This document shows positions 26,288-38,000 of a DNA stretch of 64,000 nucleotides, in pieces; the first letter of the stretch is position 1, and every line of letters starts with the position of its first letter. Under the pieces are notes generated by a model. The model worked only from the letters and a program-made list of their open reading frames with translations, did not search any database and was not told where the DNA came from. The stretch comes from Certhia americana (taxonomy: Eukaryota > Chordata > Aves > Passeriformes > Certhiidae). The translations under genes were made by a program, and so were the position numbers. The stretch spans positions 3,256,242 through 3,320,241 of the forward strand of contig CM031861.1 of assembly GCA_018697195.1 (NCBI GenBank), read 5' to 3'.

Positions 26288-26509
26288 TCTCCTTGCTGGC
26301 ATCACTCTTGTCCTTGCCACCCAGGCAGTGGTTTAGGGATTCAATATTTGGGGAGTGGATGAGGTGGGAATAAGGAGCTGAAGGAAGCGGCCCTACTAGG
26401 GAAATAAAGCAATTAACTGGAACTGTGATGAAGATTTCATTTAAATGCACCTTGTGCTTCCATGTCACATGTTGGTTTTGTGAATATTATTCTGAGGCAC
26501 CCTCCCTAT

Positions 26510-26975
26510 AATCATAGAATTCAGGTTGGAAAAGATCTCCAAGATCATCAAATGCAAGTGTTAACCCAGCATTGCCATATTACCACTAAACCACTTCCCC
26601 AAGTGCCATACCCACGTGTTTTTTGAATGCTCCCTGAGCAGTCTGTTCCAATGCCTGACAATCCTTTCAGTGAAGAAATTTTTCCTAATATCCGATCTGA
26701 ATATCCCAGGCACAACTCGAGGCCATTTCCTCTCCTCCTGTCTGTCACCTGTGGCTTGGGAGCAGAGCCCAACTCCCACCTGACTACAGTATCCTCCCAG
26801 GGAGTGGTAGAGAGGCAGAAGGTGCCCCCTGAGCATCCTTTTCTCCAGGCTGAGCCCCCCCCGCTCCCTCAGCCGCTTCTCATCAGGCTTGTGCTCCATT
26901 CCCAGCTTCATTCCCTTTTCTGGACTCACTCCAGCCCCTCAATGTCTTTCTTGCAGTGAGGGTAGATCAAAGCCT
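26510..26975 (-). mobile_element. CR1 LINE fragment with ORF2 C-terminus, antisense
   Basis: Starts with the antisense CR1 tail (ATAATCATAGAATTCAGG) and runs back into the end of CR1 ORF2. In the minus frame at 26,561-26,929 one can read the CR1-type motifs LSLEKRMLRG, RSDIRKNFFTERIVRHWNRL and the residues just after them. These are typical of the C-terminus of the CR1 reverse transcriptase polyprotein. No polymerase catalytic region is present. The remnant lies about 0.4 kb upstream of the NAV2 CpG-rich segment. It is tail-to-tail with the sense CR1 piece that ends near 26287. Confidence 0.93.
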
Positions 26976-27350
26976 TTGCCTGCCCTCAAAGACCAGCTGA
27001 AAAGTGGGCACTGTGGTATGTCGTGGTGCTGAGCCCCCCATGCAGTCTGCAGGCATCTCTTGGTGCCTTGATTTGCACACGGGTGATCTCCCACTGCCCA
27101 GGGCGGTGCAGGTGTGCGCAGGAAGGGGAATATGTGCGGCTCTGAAGTGTGTCGGGATGATCGGGAATGCGGGATCCGGGAGTTCTAACAGATCCTGGCA
27201 TCCTCTGAGCAGCGTGAGGAGGAACCTGCGACTCTGGAAGCCTCCCCAAAGAGCCAAGTGTTGCTATAATAGGGCCGGATTACTCACTGTGCTTATTCAA
27301 ATTCCTGTTGATGCTGGCAGCGGGAGTTTTTCCCGAACAGCCACGAACAA

Positions 27351-27357
27351 TGAGTCA
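27351..27357. promoter_or_regulatory. AP-1-like TGAGTCA site (candidate)
   Basis: A perfect TGAGTCA heptamer lies just upstream of the CpG-rich segment, followed six bases later by a CAGGTG E-box. Both are short motifs that occur by chance. The position near the inferred promoter is the only reason to list them. Confidence 0.25.
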
Positions 27358-27379
27358 CCTCCAGGTGTTTTGATTTGAA

Positions 27380-27395
27380 TTTTTTTTTTTTTTTT
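27380..27395. repeat. Poly-T tract
   Basis: A 16-T run at the upstream edge of the CpG-rich segment, one of several poly-T tracts within 1.2 kb. Confidence 0.9.
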
Positions 27396-27448
27396 CAAAA
27401 TTTGAAAAAAACCCGGTTCCCGGCTCTCTCCGGGCCGCACCCCCAGAG

Positions 27449-27560
27449 CATCCACCCATCCATCCATCCATCCATCCATCCATCCATCCATCCATCCATC
27501 CATCCATCCATCCATCCATCCATCCATCCCTCCATCCATCCCTCCATCCATCCCTCCATC
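27449..27560. repeat. (CATC)n microsatellite, about 110 bp
   Basis: Nearly perfect CATC tetramers from the first CATCCACC to about 27521, then interrupted by CCTC variants to 27560. The opposite strand reads as a repeating Trp-Met-Asp-Gly frame, which is an artefact and not a protein. It sits inside the promoter-like region, so length variation could affect spacing of promoter elements. Confidence 0.97.
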
Positions 27561-27643
27561 GCCCTCCGCCCCGCGGCTCTCCCTGCCCACCAAGGGAGCC
27601 GAGGCCGCTCCTCCCCCTGCGGAGAGAGGGAGCGATTTCTTGG

Positions 27644-27667
27644 TTCTTTCTTTCTTTCTTTCTTTCT
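27644..27667. repeat. (CTTT)n short microsatellite
   Basis: About six TTTC units followed by a TGTTGTTGT stretch, between CpG-rich blocks of the candidate promoter. Confidence 0.9.
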
Positions 27668-27895
27668 GGATTTTGTTGTTGTTGTCGCTGCTCTCAGCGG
27701 GCAGGACCAATCCGGGCCCGCCCTGCGCTCTCGGTGCCTCCCGCCCGGCTGGTCCCTGCCCCCCCGGGATGCGCCGAGCAGCTCCGGCCGGCAGGGAGCC
27801 CGCTCCACTGCGGGAGGGAACCCGAGCTGCCGGCTGCCTGCTGCTTTCCCTTCCCTCTCGCAGCTGAATCGCTTTCATTTTTAAATTTTTTTTCC

Positions 27896-27927
27896 TTTTT
27901 TTTTTTTTTTTTTTTTTTTCCCCCCCC
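27896..27927. repeat. Poly-T/poly-C tract
   Basis: About 24 T followed by a run of C and C/T to about 27942. This is a long homopyrimidine strand within the presumed NAV2 5' leader or promoter. Homopurine/homopyrimidine mirror-like tracts of this kind can adopt triplex structure and are hard to sequence accurately. Confidence 0.9.
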
Positions 27928-28244
27928 TCCCCCCCCTCCTCCGGGTTTTTTTATGCTCGGCACTGGGGGAGCCGGGAAATTTTGTGGCCGCTGACATATT
28001 TTGATTTAAAAATCGCTGTCAGCGGACGTTTCTCCTTCTGCTCCGGCATCGTTGTCCTGTTCACAGCTATTTAGGATTAAGAAGCTTGATTCTCTAAGGC
28101 TTGTATCCAAGGGCATCAGTCATTAACACACTGAGCTACATCTGCTTCTTGGCTAAGACTGAAGAAAGACATCTTAAGCTGGAAATCCTGCTCGCTCACT
28201 CTCTAGTGCGTACGGAAGGGGAAGCATATGCAGCAGCAGGTTCC

Positions 28245-28269
28245 TTTTTTTTTTTTTTTTTTTTTTTTT
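28245..28269. repeat. Poly-T tract (25 T)
   Basis: An uninterrupted T run followed by CCCTCCTTCCTTCCG TAG. The T-run, C/T-rich stretch and TAG together look like an exaggerated polypyrimidine tract ending in an acceptor AG at about 28287. It could therefore be a splice acceptor for a leader exon. Confidence 0.8.
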
Positions 28270-28514
28270 CCCTCCTTCCTTCCGTAGGCTGCCTCACTTT
28301 GGAGATGCAGTGACAAGATAATGGAGTGAAAGTCTCTCATTTCCAGGCAAGAAAATTGCAAGAGTCAGATCGAGAAAGGAAGGAGCAAGTTACATAGCAG
28401 AAATAGGAAAGAGGACAGTAGTAAAGAACTGAAAAAAAAATTAGAGGAAACAGGTGGAAGGCTGGCATAAAGCTGGGAGATATTTTAGACTGAAAGTGGC
28501 GTGTTGGTTTTTTG

Positions 28515-28570
28515 TTTTTTTTTTTTTTTTTTTTCCCTTTTTAAAAAGTTTTTTTGTTTTTTGTTTTTTT
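28515..28570. repeat. Poly-T rich tract
   Basis: T runs of about 20, 5, 7, 4 and 7 separated by G, C or A, spanning about 28507-28572. This is the last of the pyrimidine tracts before the NAV2 coding exon. Confidence 0.8.
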
Positions 28571-28665
28571 TAAATTGATTTTATTGCTGATTTTAAATTC
28601 TGAGCTGATTTTGGAGATCTCTGCAGTAACCAGGCTGCTTTAGAGTAGAACAGCTTCCCCAACGT

Positions 28666-28716
28666 GTCATTTTCTCTCTCCCTGCCTGCTGTCTCTGCTG
28701 TTGCTGCTGCTGACAG
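28666..28716 (+). other. Candidate 3' splice site just upstream of NAV2 ATG
   Basis: A pyrimidine-rich tract (TTTTCTCTCTCCCTGCC, then CTGCTGTCTCTGCTG) ends at GACAG/AAACG at 28716, 28 bases before the ATG. It resembles a functional acceptor. If used, the NAV2 ATG exon would begin at 28717 and be preceded by a separate non-coding leader exon, plausibly from the CpG-rich segment. The alternative is a single continuous first exon with the match being fortuitous. Confidence 0.35.
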
Positions 28717-28744
28717 AAACGTGTTAGGAAAGCAGAAAGAGAAA

Positions 28745-29002
28745 ATGCCAGCCATCCTGGTAGCCTCCAAAATGAAATCGGGACTACCTAAACCCGTACA
28801 CAGCGCTGCTCCAATCCTGCATGTCCCAACGGCCAGGACCATCCCACAGCCCTGTTACCTGAAGTTTGGGAACAAGGTGGAGGTGACGAAGCCATTGTAT
28901 TCCAGCCAGATTCCTCTCAAATCTTCCAATGGACAAGAAAACGCAGGAGATGGCCTCCCAGCGAGGAAGAGTAGCTCGGTAGAAAATGGATTTGACACAC
29001 AG
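28745..29002 (+). CDS. NAV2: NAV2 N-terminal coding exon (neuron navigator 2), partial gene
   Basis: Encodes 86 residues starting MPAILVASKMKSGLPKPVHS and ending SVENGFDTQ. I recognise this as the N-terminus of the long isoform of vertebrate NAV2 (related to NAV3, which starts MPVLGVASK). The ATG has A at -3. An in-frame TAG at 28646-28648 lies upstream with no ATG between, which fixes the start. The exon ends CAG/GTTAGC at 29002/29003 in phase 0. The donor has T at +3 and so is weaker than consensus. NAV2 is a large microtubule-associated protein with an N-terminal calponin-homology domain and a C-terminal AAA-type ATPase. It acts in neurite outgrowth and is known to be retinoic-acid inducible. 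This exon covers only the stretch before the CH domain. The CH-domain exon is beyond the window. A few residues differ from what I recall of mammals around residues 31-66. Confidence 0.93.
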
Positions 29003-29009
29003 GTTAGCA

Positions 29010-32000
29010 GGCAGCAAATGCTGGGGTGGTGTATGTGAGAATTTATTTCTGTGTTGAGAGAGTGCAGCAGGTTTTCTGGGGTAAATAGCCGTGCGAGAAG
29101 GGATGTGTGTGTGTGTGCCAGCATCTGTCTGCAGTGGTGGGATGTTTTATATTCCACGCAGTGGCATGTGTGATTCTGGCAGCATGATGGAGCTTTTGGT
29201 GGTGGGGTGCTGAGGGACAGGGCTGCGTGTGCTGCCTGCCCGTGCTGCCTTCTCCGTCACCTCCGCTTGAACTTGGGGGGATTTGCTGGAGGGAGATGGT
29301 AGAGATGTTGTTTGTGGGGTGTGTTCTTTGTGTGCTTTCTGTAGGTGCTGAGGGTAAGGGCTGGCTCGTGTGCCTAGGCTGGGGGAGGATTGCTGGTGGT
29401 CACCAATGTGTTTTGTGTTCGGTCGTGTACCGTACCCAGAGCACCAGTTGTGTGAGTGCTGCGTGTTTGTAGCTGTGTGGGGAGTGAATGGGAGGCAGTG
29501 CTTGATGCTAGATTACAATATGCATGTCATTCGGTGCACCTAAATTAAACAAATTATGTAGGAAACGAACACTTAAGTGGAATTGCCTGTATAATGCTGA
29601 ACGAGCATGACATCATAGATGCAGCGCCTCATCAATACACAATTTTCAGGTTTCCCTTTAATCTGTGTCCGCCCTCTAATGTATTTTTACCTCTGCTGCT
29701 GGCTGTATAGGGAGGAGAGGTGCCCGTTGCTCAGCTGGTTTGATTTCTGTGGGCAGGGTGAGGTTGGCAGCACGGCTGGGGCTGTCCTGCTCACCAGCCC
29801 CGCTGAGCTCCGCAGCAGCGTGGGCACCGCGTGTGTCTGACTGTGCCACGGAGGGAGCAGAGCAGATGGGCTGCTGCAGCAAGCACTATTGATTGCTGGG
29901 CTACAGAGATGGCTGTACAGCCCTCCGATGTATTTTGGCAACAGCCATATACCTTACGCGCTGCTTCTGCCAATATCTGAGCCCGGTGGAAGGTGATACC
30001 ATTATGCTGAGAGAGGGAAATGATGATGGAGACTTACCTGTTTTTTTCCTTCTTCGAGGAATAATGGATCATCCCCACCACCTAGATTCTGAAATCTGTG
30101 GCCTGGTAACCCCATTCCCTTCAGACAAGTGTGCCTGCTGATTGGGCATGTTTGACCGCGTGCCCTGATTTTCAGGATACGCTGCACTTTGGTTGCTGGT
30201 AGACAGGATGACGTATTGGGCTGCTCAGGCCAGACAGATATGACTGGAACAGTTCCTGAGGGACTGGGAGCAGGAAAAGGAGACAGCCAAGCATCGATGC
30301 AGGGTGGTGGCAGCAGACAAACCGACCTGTGCATGACATCTTGCCCTTACAAGAGAATCAAGTGCTCCCTCTCACTTGTGCCTGAGCCTGTCCTTGTGAT
30401 TATGAAACGTCAGCAAAATCTCATTATCTGCTGCCCTTTCTCTCACACTTGCCATGGTTTCTGCATTGAACTCTATGTTGCAGAAAAAGTGGTTGTTAAT
30501 TCAGAAATACTGTCTCATCTTGTAACAGATTATGCTCACAGAGATCTGCCAGTGGGAGCTATTTGCAGCAGAAAGGGCAACACTATGGTGGTTTTAACCC
30601 TTACAAGGATGTGGAACAAACCCCATTTTTTGTAGCCTGATGATGAAAGGGTCGTGATGCTAACTTGTTATACCTGAACAGGGAATGATTTTGGCTAAAG
30701 AAATGCCAGGTAATTTTACATTTTTAGTACTTCAGCAGTAAGAGAAATCTCAGTAACCTTCTCTGGCTGGCAGTCTGAGGAGATGACCAGCACCTTTTAA
30801 AGCGTGAACCAGCAAGGGTTTTTTCACTATCTATTTTCTTGAATAAACACAGTCATTTTTTGTTGTTCTTATTTATCCAGCTTTGATCCTCCGAGGATCA
30901 CAAAGGCATGCAAGGTTTTGCCGTCCAGAGTGGTCATTTGGAATGGCAGTTTGCACCTAGAGGGAGATTTTTCCAGATGTGTTGTATCAAGGGCACTGTT
31001 CATTCCTTTTCCTACTGTTCCTCCCTGCCAAGGGAGGAGAAACAGGGGGGATGGACAGCTGCCAGCTGATATGTCAGCAGCTGAAGCACTTTTCTCTTGG
31101 AAGACCTTCAACCACATTCAGATATAAAAGTGCTTTCTGATAATAACCCTGGTAAGGTTTAGTCTTGAACACTGCACCAGTCTGATGATCATGAGAATCT
31201 GAGGGTGATTTATCTGAAATAGCAATGTGACCCTCACCATTTTACTGGGCAGGCACCTGGCATCACCTGTGAGGGAGGGAAGTTATGTTCTTACAGTAGA
31301 ATTTATAGTTTAGATTCACAGGCTGGACCACTGCCCAGTGTTTTGGCACCTATCTTCTGTAGATCTTGGTCCCTATGCAGAATTTTCAGCCCACAAGAAG
31401 GACATCCTCCTGTGTGGGTGGAGGGAGAATGAGAGAGAGATTGTGTCACTTGGACCAATTCTCCTGGTTCTGGGAATATCCAGGGAGTTGTTCATAATCC
31501 CATAGAAGTGGGTCCTTTTTGCATTGCATAATACAAAATTTAGTGGCTTATTTCACTGATTATTCTGGAGAAGAGGCTGTGTCTACAGCATAGTGCAGGA
31601 GCCACCACGTGAGGATATCAGGCCATGTTCTCATGCTGGGTTAGCATGTTTCAAGCCACTTACACACCACTGCAAAACTTCATGAGCTTTTTTGGTGCCA
31701 GGTGATACCTTTCTGGAACTTGATTCTTCAGAGAACATGAGCACCGCAGGTGGTATTCATTAAAGTACCAATTTTTTAAATAACTGCTGAAAATCAAGAT
31801 GTGGTATCTCAAATGTGGTATCTGTGAAAACTTCTAAATGTTTTGCTAATTTTGTTCCTCTTGATATGGTTTTAGCTGGTCTTTATAGTAACTGGAAGCT
31901 TTGTGCCTTAAGGCCTTATAAGGGCAGTGTGTTTTTAAAATGCTGTGCAATTTATAAAAAGCATACTTCAGAGTATTTCAGAGGCACTTTCCAAAGAAAG

Positions 32001-35000
32001 GTCTGAGAGTTTTAGCATCAAGCCCATTGTAAATGCTAGCTGAAAATCTTAGGTTGATGAATCATGGGAGTATCATTCCTGTTTTACTGTTACTGATATA
32101 CACACTCTATTTTTCCATATTAAATCCCCTGTGTTTTGCACAACAGTATCCGACTGTTGCACTGGTGCTTATTTTGTCTAATTTGAAAACACCGCCAATA
32201 AATTGTATTACCCATATTTAGAGAGAGTTGTTTTGGAAATATTTAACTTTGTTACCAGAGAAACTTCCATCGAGTAGATAGCGAGATGGTGATCTCTCAT
32301 CTACCAAATGAGTATTTCTCAGTGATTCTGAAAAAGTCAGATGCATTTGGCTACTAAATTTGCTTTAGTTATTTAAGAAAGAAGCCATTGCCAGTAAGGA
32401 GTCCGTGGTCGTGGTGTAATTTTTCGTGCAAATGCAAGAAGGAAGATAACATTGCAGGCAAGCAGTCTGCTGCCATGTCATTGTGAATGTCACTGAAGGA
32501 GATTGTGGATTTAATTACGGTGTTTATTGCTGCTGTGTTGTATCCTCCAAGTTCTTGATTTCCTTTCTCCAGAGAACCTAAAAAACGAGTGTTTGTACCT
32601 TCAGTAAGGGAAGCAGCACTAAGGGCACCAGGACCTTGCGACATGGTCCTTTCCACTAAAACACTTCAAGTTAAGAGATATCTGTTTAACCTGGATTAAA
32701 AGTATGTGTGTTCAGCAATTACCTGGAATTGTGCTTAGCTTGGTTGGGAGGGGATGGGGTAGGAATTGGTATTTCTTTGCAAATTTCTGTGCAATATTCA
32801 TTTGCTGAAAACCAGGCAGTTGCCCTCTCCTGGTGGACATGGCAAGCAGGTGCTCGCTGGGGGTGAAGTTCTCCCTCACTTTTCTCTTTCCCCGCACTAG
32901 GCAAAGCACGAGCATTGCTAGAACTCTTGCAACTCCTTGTGCAATCTACTGAATCTTTTCAGTTTCCCTAGATCCCTTTTTTTAAAAAAAATAATTCTGT
33001 TTAACACTGGTTAGATATCATTGTCTGAAATCAAGCTGCCTCGCTCAGCTAGATTTTTCTTCATATTGCTTTCTCAGTTTGTGAAGATCTTTTTGAGTTG
33101 GGCAGCCTGGATCTGGGCTGGTCTAGTTCTGGGGTGTTCTAGATGTCCCTATTTTCTAGTCTTACACTAGATTTTTCACCTAGTGATTCTTTCCTAATTT
33201 GTCAAGATCACCTACATCTGGGGTGTGCCCCAGAAGCATTTGCCACTCCTGCTGAGGTTAAAAACATCTCTGTTTTTTCCCTCATTGCCCATTCTGTCAT
33301 CCAGGTAACAAGAAGGGTATGGAAGCTGTCACAGCTCCCTGATACCAATCAAGTGGACAGCCATCCCCAGGTTGGTGGCACGCTGCTGGTACATTCCAGA
33401 GAGTTTTTCAGCCAGCTGTGTGCTCCTCTCAAACTGATTAACTTAATGGATTCCTCCAGTATTTTTCCACTCTTCAAATCTAGGCTCAGATCAAACTGAT
33501 GAGCCACACATGACCCACGCTCGGTGGGCTGTAGGTTTCCCTTCTCTGCCCACTCCCCTTGTGCCCATGCCATTAGCAATCCAAATGAAGCCACATCGTT
33601 CAGGTATCAGTAATTATTTTTCTATGTTTTAATTAACTTTGCCAGGAGCCGTTTGAACCTCCGTATCACTGTCTTGCCAACGTGAAGCTTCCCAGAGAGA
33701 AGGATTAATGGAGCATATTGCAGGGAAATTATGCCTTCCCTTCTCAGGTGCACTAGCCATGTTTGTGTGGGGTACTGGATTTCACAGCTCTCATACTGAA
33801 CCAGCTTGCAGAAGGGAAAGGGATCAAGCAAATCTTTATCTGGACCCACTTTAAAGTCAGGTGAACATGGATTGGTTTCACTGCCATTGCACGAGCTGCC
33901 TCAGTGGTGTGAAATTTGGTCTTGCTACGACTGCTGAGCTAATTATAAATGAAATTAGGAGAAATGTGGTCAATCATTCTGGTAACTTTCTCATAAAAGA
34001 TCACGTTTTGCAGTTGGAAGAAAGCAAATGGAGTCACGTTTAGGATGTGAACAAAGGATAGATTTTACTGAAGTTGGGAGAAGCTAAGAAGAACTATAGA
34101 TTCAGGCTATCAAAATACATAAGCACAAAATAAATTTGAAATTGTTACTGCTGAGCCTGTTCATATGGTTATTGTTATGTACCTAAGTACATTCTTACAA
34201 AAAGGCTGGATCTTTATGATGGATTTGTGTTTTTTTACACACTGTAAGCAGTTTGAGGCTACTAAGTAGCCAAATTCTTCTTTTATATATATTTTACCAT
34301 GGGTTTGATATATTTCTGGATACATGCTGAAAAATATTTAATTGCTGGGGAGGTTGCTCCAGATGAAATGTTCCCAGATAGAAGACAAGAAAACAATTCC
34401 AAAGTTGGTTTATTGTGATTATTAACATGAATTTTTCAGTGATTTGTCTTTTCATACCACGAAGTACCTTTCCTGAGGCTTTGCATTTGTACAACAGGTG
34501 TAGCATTGCACTGTAAATTCAGGAGGTTCTTTAATTATTGGGTTTTCATTTAGAATATGCAAGGGGTTACTTTGCACAAAGTAATTTTGTTCAAAGTTCC
34601 ATTTGGTTTTTTATCCTATTGGAAAATGATTTTTTCCCCCCACCTCTTTCTTGTGACAGTCTATCAATTTGTCTGGCTTGAAAATTGGAATGTGCTTAAC
34701 CTAAGAGCACCCCTTAGAGGTAGGGATATTGTTCTTATATTTTGGAGAACATTTGTTAAGTGGATGGCTGATGCACAAAGAAATTTAGCCAAGGTCAGAA
34801 AGTCTGCAGCTCTGTAGAAAATTACCAGCTAGTCCCTTGATACTAGATTATCTTTCTCCTTTGCTGCTACTTGTTAACAGCTCAAAATGCTCATGCATAT
34901 GGTGTCCATGTGTTCATTCTCCTTCTGTCCTTGAAACTGTTAGTTTACTTCATGAAGTTGAATTTCTTAAGTGAACACTCTCCCTTTTTTTTTTTGTCCC

Positions 35001-38000
35001 TGCTTTAGCAAGTGATTTTTATCACCTTCTGCTGTGACACTTGATGCACAGTGACACCCAAGCAGAAAGAGGTACAAGGGTATTAGTAGAGGAGAACAGC
35101 AGGTACTGCTTTTGAAATCTGCTGGTGCTGAACCTGAGCTTTAGTTCTCAAAACAAACAAAAAAAAATCTAATTATAAAGAGGTCTGATAAACAAATCAC
35201 AAACCTTTCCCAAGTTTCAAGTATCTAGGAAGTAAAAAAAAAAATAAATTATAAGACCAACATCACTTGTGCTCTTTTTGCTTATCCAGAGGGTGTCAGA
35301 AAAAGGAAGCCTTCATTTATTGAGATAGTGTGGATTAAGTTCTGGGTTTTGGAAACTAAGGGTTGCTATTGGCTGGTTTTAATTTGCTTTTAGGAGTCCT
35401 TTGAGAAACATTGTCTACTCTATAATTTCACTTTCCAGATTGTCTCATCACTAGATTTAAACCTCTGAACAATTTGTAGGGTGTTTTAATGCTTCTAGCC
35501 TACAAGTTCCCTGTTCTTACCAAAGTGGAAGAAATTAAGGAGGTGCTTAAATCAATAATTACTTTGCTAAACCTTTCCAAGTTTGCAACAGGATAAATAT
35601 TGTAAGTGCTGTTTAAGAAGATACCTTTTTGAATTAAGCAATAGCTGGGCCTTTCATGAAAGGATGTGTGTTCTGCTCTTGACCTTTTTTCCCATTTGTT
35701 TTTTTGCTTCTTGAAGCTTTGGAGCTAAATATTCTACTCTTTATTTTGGTATAAATCAAGAGATGCTCTTAAAATTTTAGCCCATTAATCTATTTTTTCT
35801 TTGCAGCAAACTGTAGAATCTCATTCTCCTGAGAAATTCACCTGGCTAAAAATACCCTGCTTTAATATTATTTTTAGAAACAGCTATATTTGAAGCATAT
35901 AAATGGTTAGATATTATGTGTATTATTAGACATGAACTGTTGGTACATTTTGTAACAGGAAGCTGCTGGTTTTCCATTCACCAAGAACTGGAATTCAGTC
36001 AAACACTTGGCACTTGGTTGTATGCCTCTAATTTTATCTGTAAATTGTTTTTTCTGAAATAGGTTGTGGAAACAGTCTCAGTTTCTTAAGTTTTGCAAAG
36101 GCATGGAAATAACTGCTAAAACTTAAAACAAATAAACCACCTATTAAAATAAATCAGAAAACAGGTCACTTCTTATTTTAAAACAGTCTGAGATCTGAAG
36201 TCTTATTCTGATTCCACCTCTTTTTTGCCTCTTGAAAGTATTTTTAGGTGTGTTATCCTTGGATTATTTTTCATTTTAATTTTGGGTTATTTTAGAATTG
36301 GAAGAATGTGTGGGAAAACAATGCCAGAAAGGAAAAAATGCCCAACTTCTGTATTTGAAAATGGATTTGAAAATTTGAAAAACTTTTACCAGGACTTTTC
36401 CCCCTGTGCGTGTTGAGTTTTGGACTGTCATATCATCATATTTTGACAGTGTCTTGTTTACATTTTTTAATCTAAAAAAGCATTTTTGAGCTTGTGTTCA
36501 TCCCTTGTCTTGGACATTTCCTTAAGTCCTATTGCTTGTGTGGATTTGTTTTTTGTCTCCGTAGCTGTGGGTACAAGTTGCCATAACCTCTCTTTCACAA
36601 TTGGAAGGAGTCTCCCAAATTTATTTTACTTGTCCTATCACTAATGTTGGCCCATTTCTTCTGTCTTGTCCTTTATGTAATGACAGCCATGGTATAATCC
36701 AGAAATGCCTTGGCTTTATGGGGCTGTGAAGCCTTCTTGGAGAAACCCAGAGATGTTTGTCTCACCTGCTGAACCAAGCGAGCTGGTTTATGCATATCCA
36801 GGCTTTCTCATGAAATATATAATCCATAAGTAACTAGAAACCCTAACCCAGCCCTTCACAGGCTGACTTACCCTCTGGTTGCAGCAGTGCTGCACTCTCC
36901 TCAGTGCTGGGGTCTTGTTGGTTCAGTTGTACTTTCTCCAGACACAAGGACTGACCCAACTTCCCTGGTCATTTGCACGTTCTCCCTCATTCCCAAATAA
37001 CATTGTAGGAGCTGACAAGGCCTTCTAGCCAAAGGACCTGGATTTTTCAGAGTTCTTTAGGGAGAACATCTCCTAGAAGAGCTGTCTGAGGACACCTGTG
37101 CTTTGCTCTGGGAGGAGTGGGAGAGGCGTGTGACAGGCTGGAATTGTAATTTTATGTATTTGATGTCTCATGGAGTGACATTCTCAGTGGTGAAGGCTTG
37201 TGTAGCAATACCTTTTTGTTTCACACAGTGAGGGGACTTTCCCTGATAGGATTGCTTATCTTCTGGAAATGCTGACCAAAAATTATTATATTGTCTTTAC
37301 TGCCATCTATTAGTTCTATGTATTTGCCTGTTGGTAGAACCAGAAGAATACCCTGGTGAGATTTCATGTTGCTGATCTAGCTTGTGTGATATTTTATGGT
37401 GAATATGGGTACAAAGGCTTACTTGGTTATACTTGTAGATCTTGAAACAAATATTTGGAAGCAGATTCCTTTTTTCTTTAGCCATCTCCACTTGAGCCGT
37501 GCCCACTGTTGAAAACTACAGGTAATTTCGGTACTGACATTTTGATCCACAGAGATCAATGTGCCACTTTGATTGCAGCTGGTGGAGACAATAATTAAAG
37601 GATCAGTCTGGTAAGACAAATTTAATTCTGTTTTAAATTATTCTCCATTTGCCAGAGACCTATGGATATTTAACTCTTCAAAACTAATCGAAAAATGTCA
37701 CCTGTTGTGTCAGGATCAACTGTGCATTGACCATTTGATGCAATAGCTTAGAAATGGGTTTTGCTTTTCTTGCTCAGTAACCAGGGGTCAGTCTGCTTCT
37801 CAGGACAGCCACATGTAGTCCAGACTTGTCTAGGACTTAAGTGGGATGGATTATTTTGGGAAGGAGCATTTTTGGCATTGCTGCATCTTACTCCTCTGGG
37901 ATGGGCTCTGGAGCACACAGGGGTCTGGTCCTCCATGGTAATGTGCCAGATGGGCACTGCCAAAGAAAGCTGGTAAAAAGGTGCCAGGTCCTCTAGCGTG

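Larger units (their letters stand above)
27415..28060 (+). promoter_or_regulatory. CpG-rich promoter-like segment upstream of NAV2 coding exon
   Basis: From about 27410, and most densely at 27560-27860, the sequence switches to high GC with many CpG dinucleotides (CCGCGG, CCGGGCCCGCC, GCGCCGAGC, CCGGCCGGC and others). Surrounding DNA is AT-moderate and CpG-poor. A CCAAT box sits at 27707-27711. No TATA box is evident, which is usual for CpG-island promoters. It lies 0.9-1.3 kb upstream of the NAV2 start codon on the same strand, so it is the natural candidate for the long-isoform promoter and 5' UTR. The transcription start and any leader-exon donor could not be fixed from sequence alone. Confidence 0.6.

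Noticed and set aside
26561..26929. A 122-residue minus-strand frame as a host gene
   Set aside because: Its motifs (FSLEKR-type and RKNFF...HWNRL) are the CR1 ORF2 C-terminus, and it ends in a CR1 tail.
27395..27884. Long open frames on both strands with repeated Ile-His-Pro-Ser or Trp-Met-Asp-Gly units
   Set aside because: They are translations of the (CATC)n microsatellite and CpG-rich DNA. A tetramer repeat gives the same periodic peptide in every frame, and there is no similarity outside the repeat.
28664..28744. In-frame N-terminal extension of the NAV2 exon starting at 28664
   Set aside because: The codon at 28664 is GTG, not ATG. The stretch overlaps the polypyrimidine tract of a possible acceptor, and an in-frame stop lies at 28646. 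The ATG at 28745 matches the family N-terminus.
33260..33500. Possible diverged CR1, because an 18-base word is shared with the CR1 at 43.16 kb
   Set aside because: Only the words around CTCATTGCCCATTCTGTC and ATCCAGG match. Flanking blocks do not follow CR1 order, so this is too little to call.
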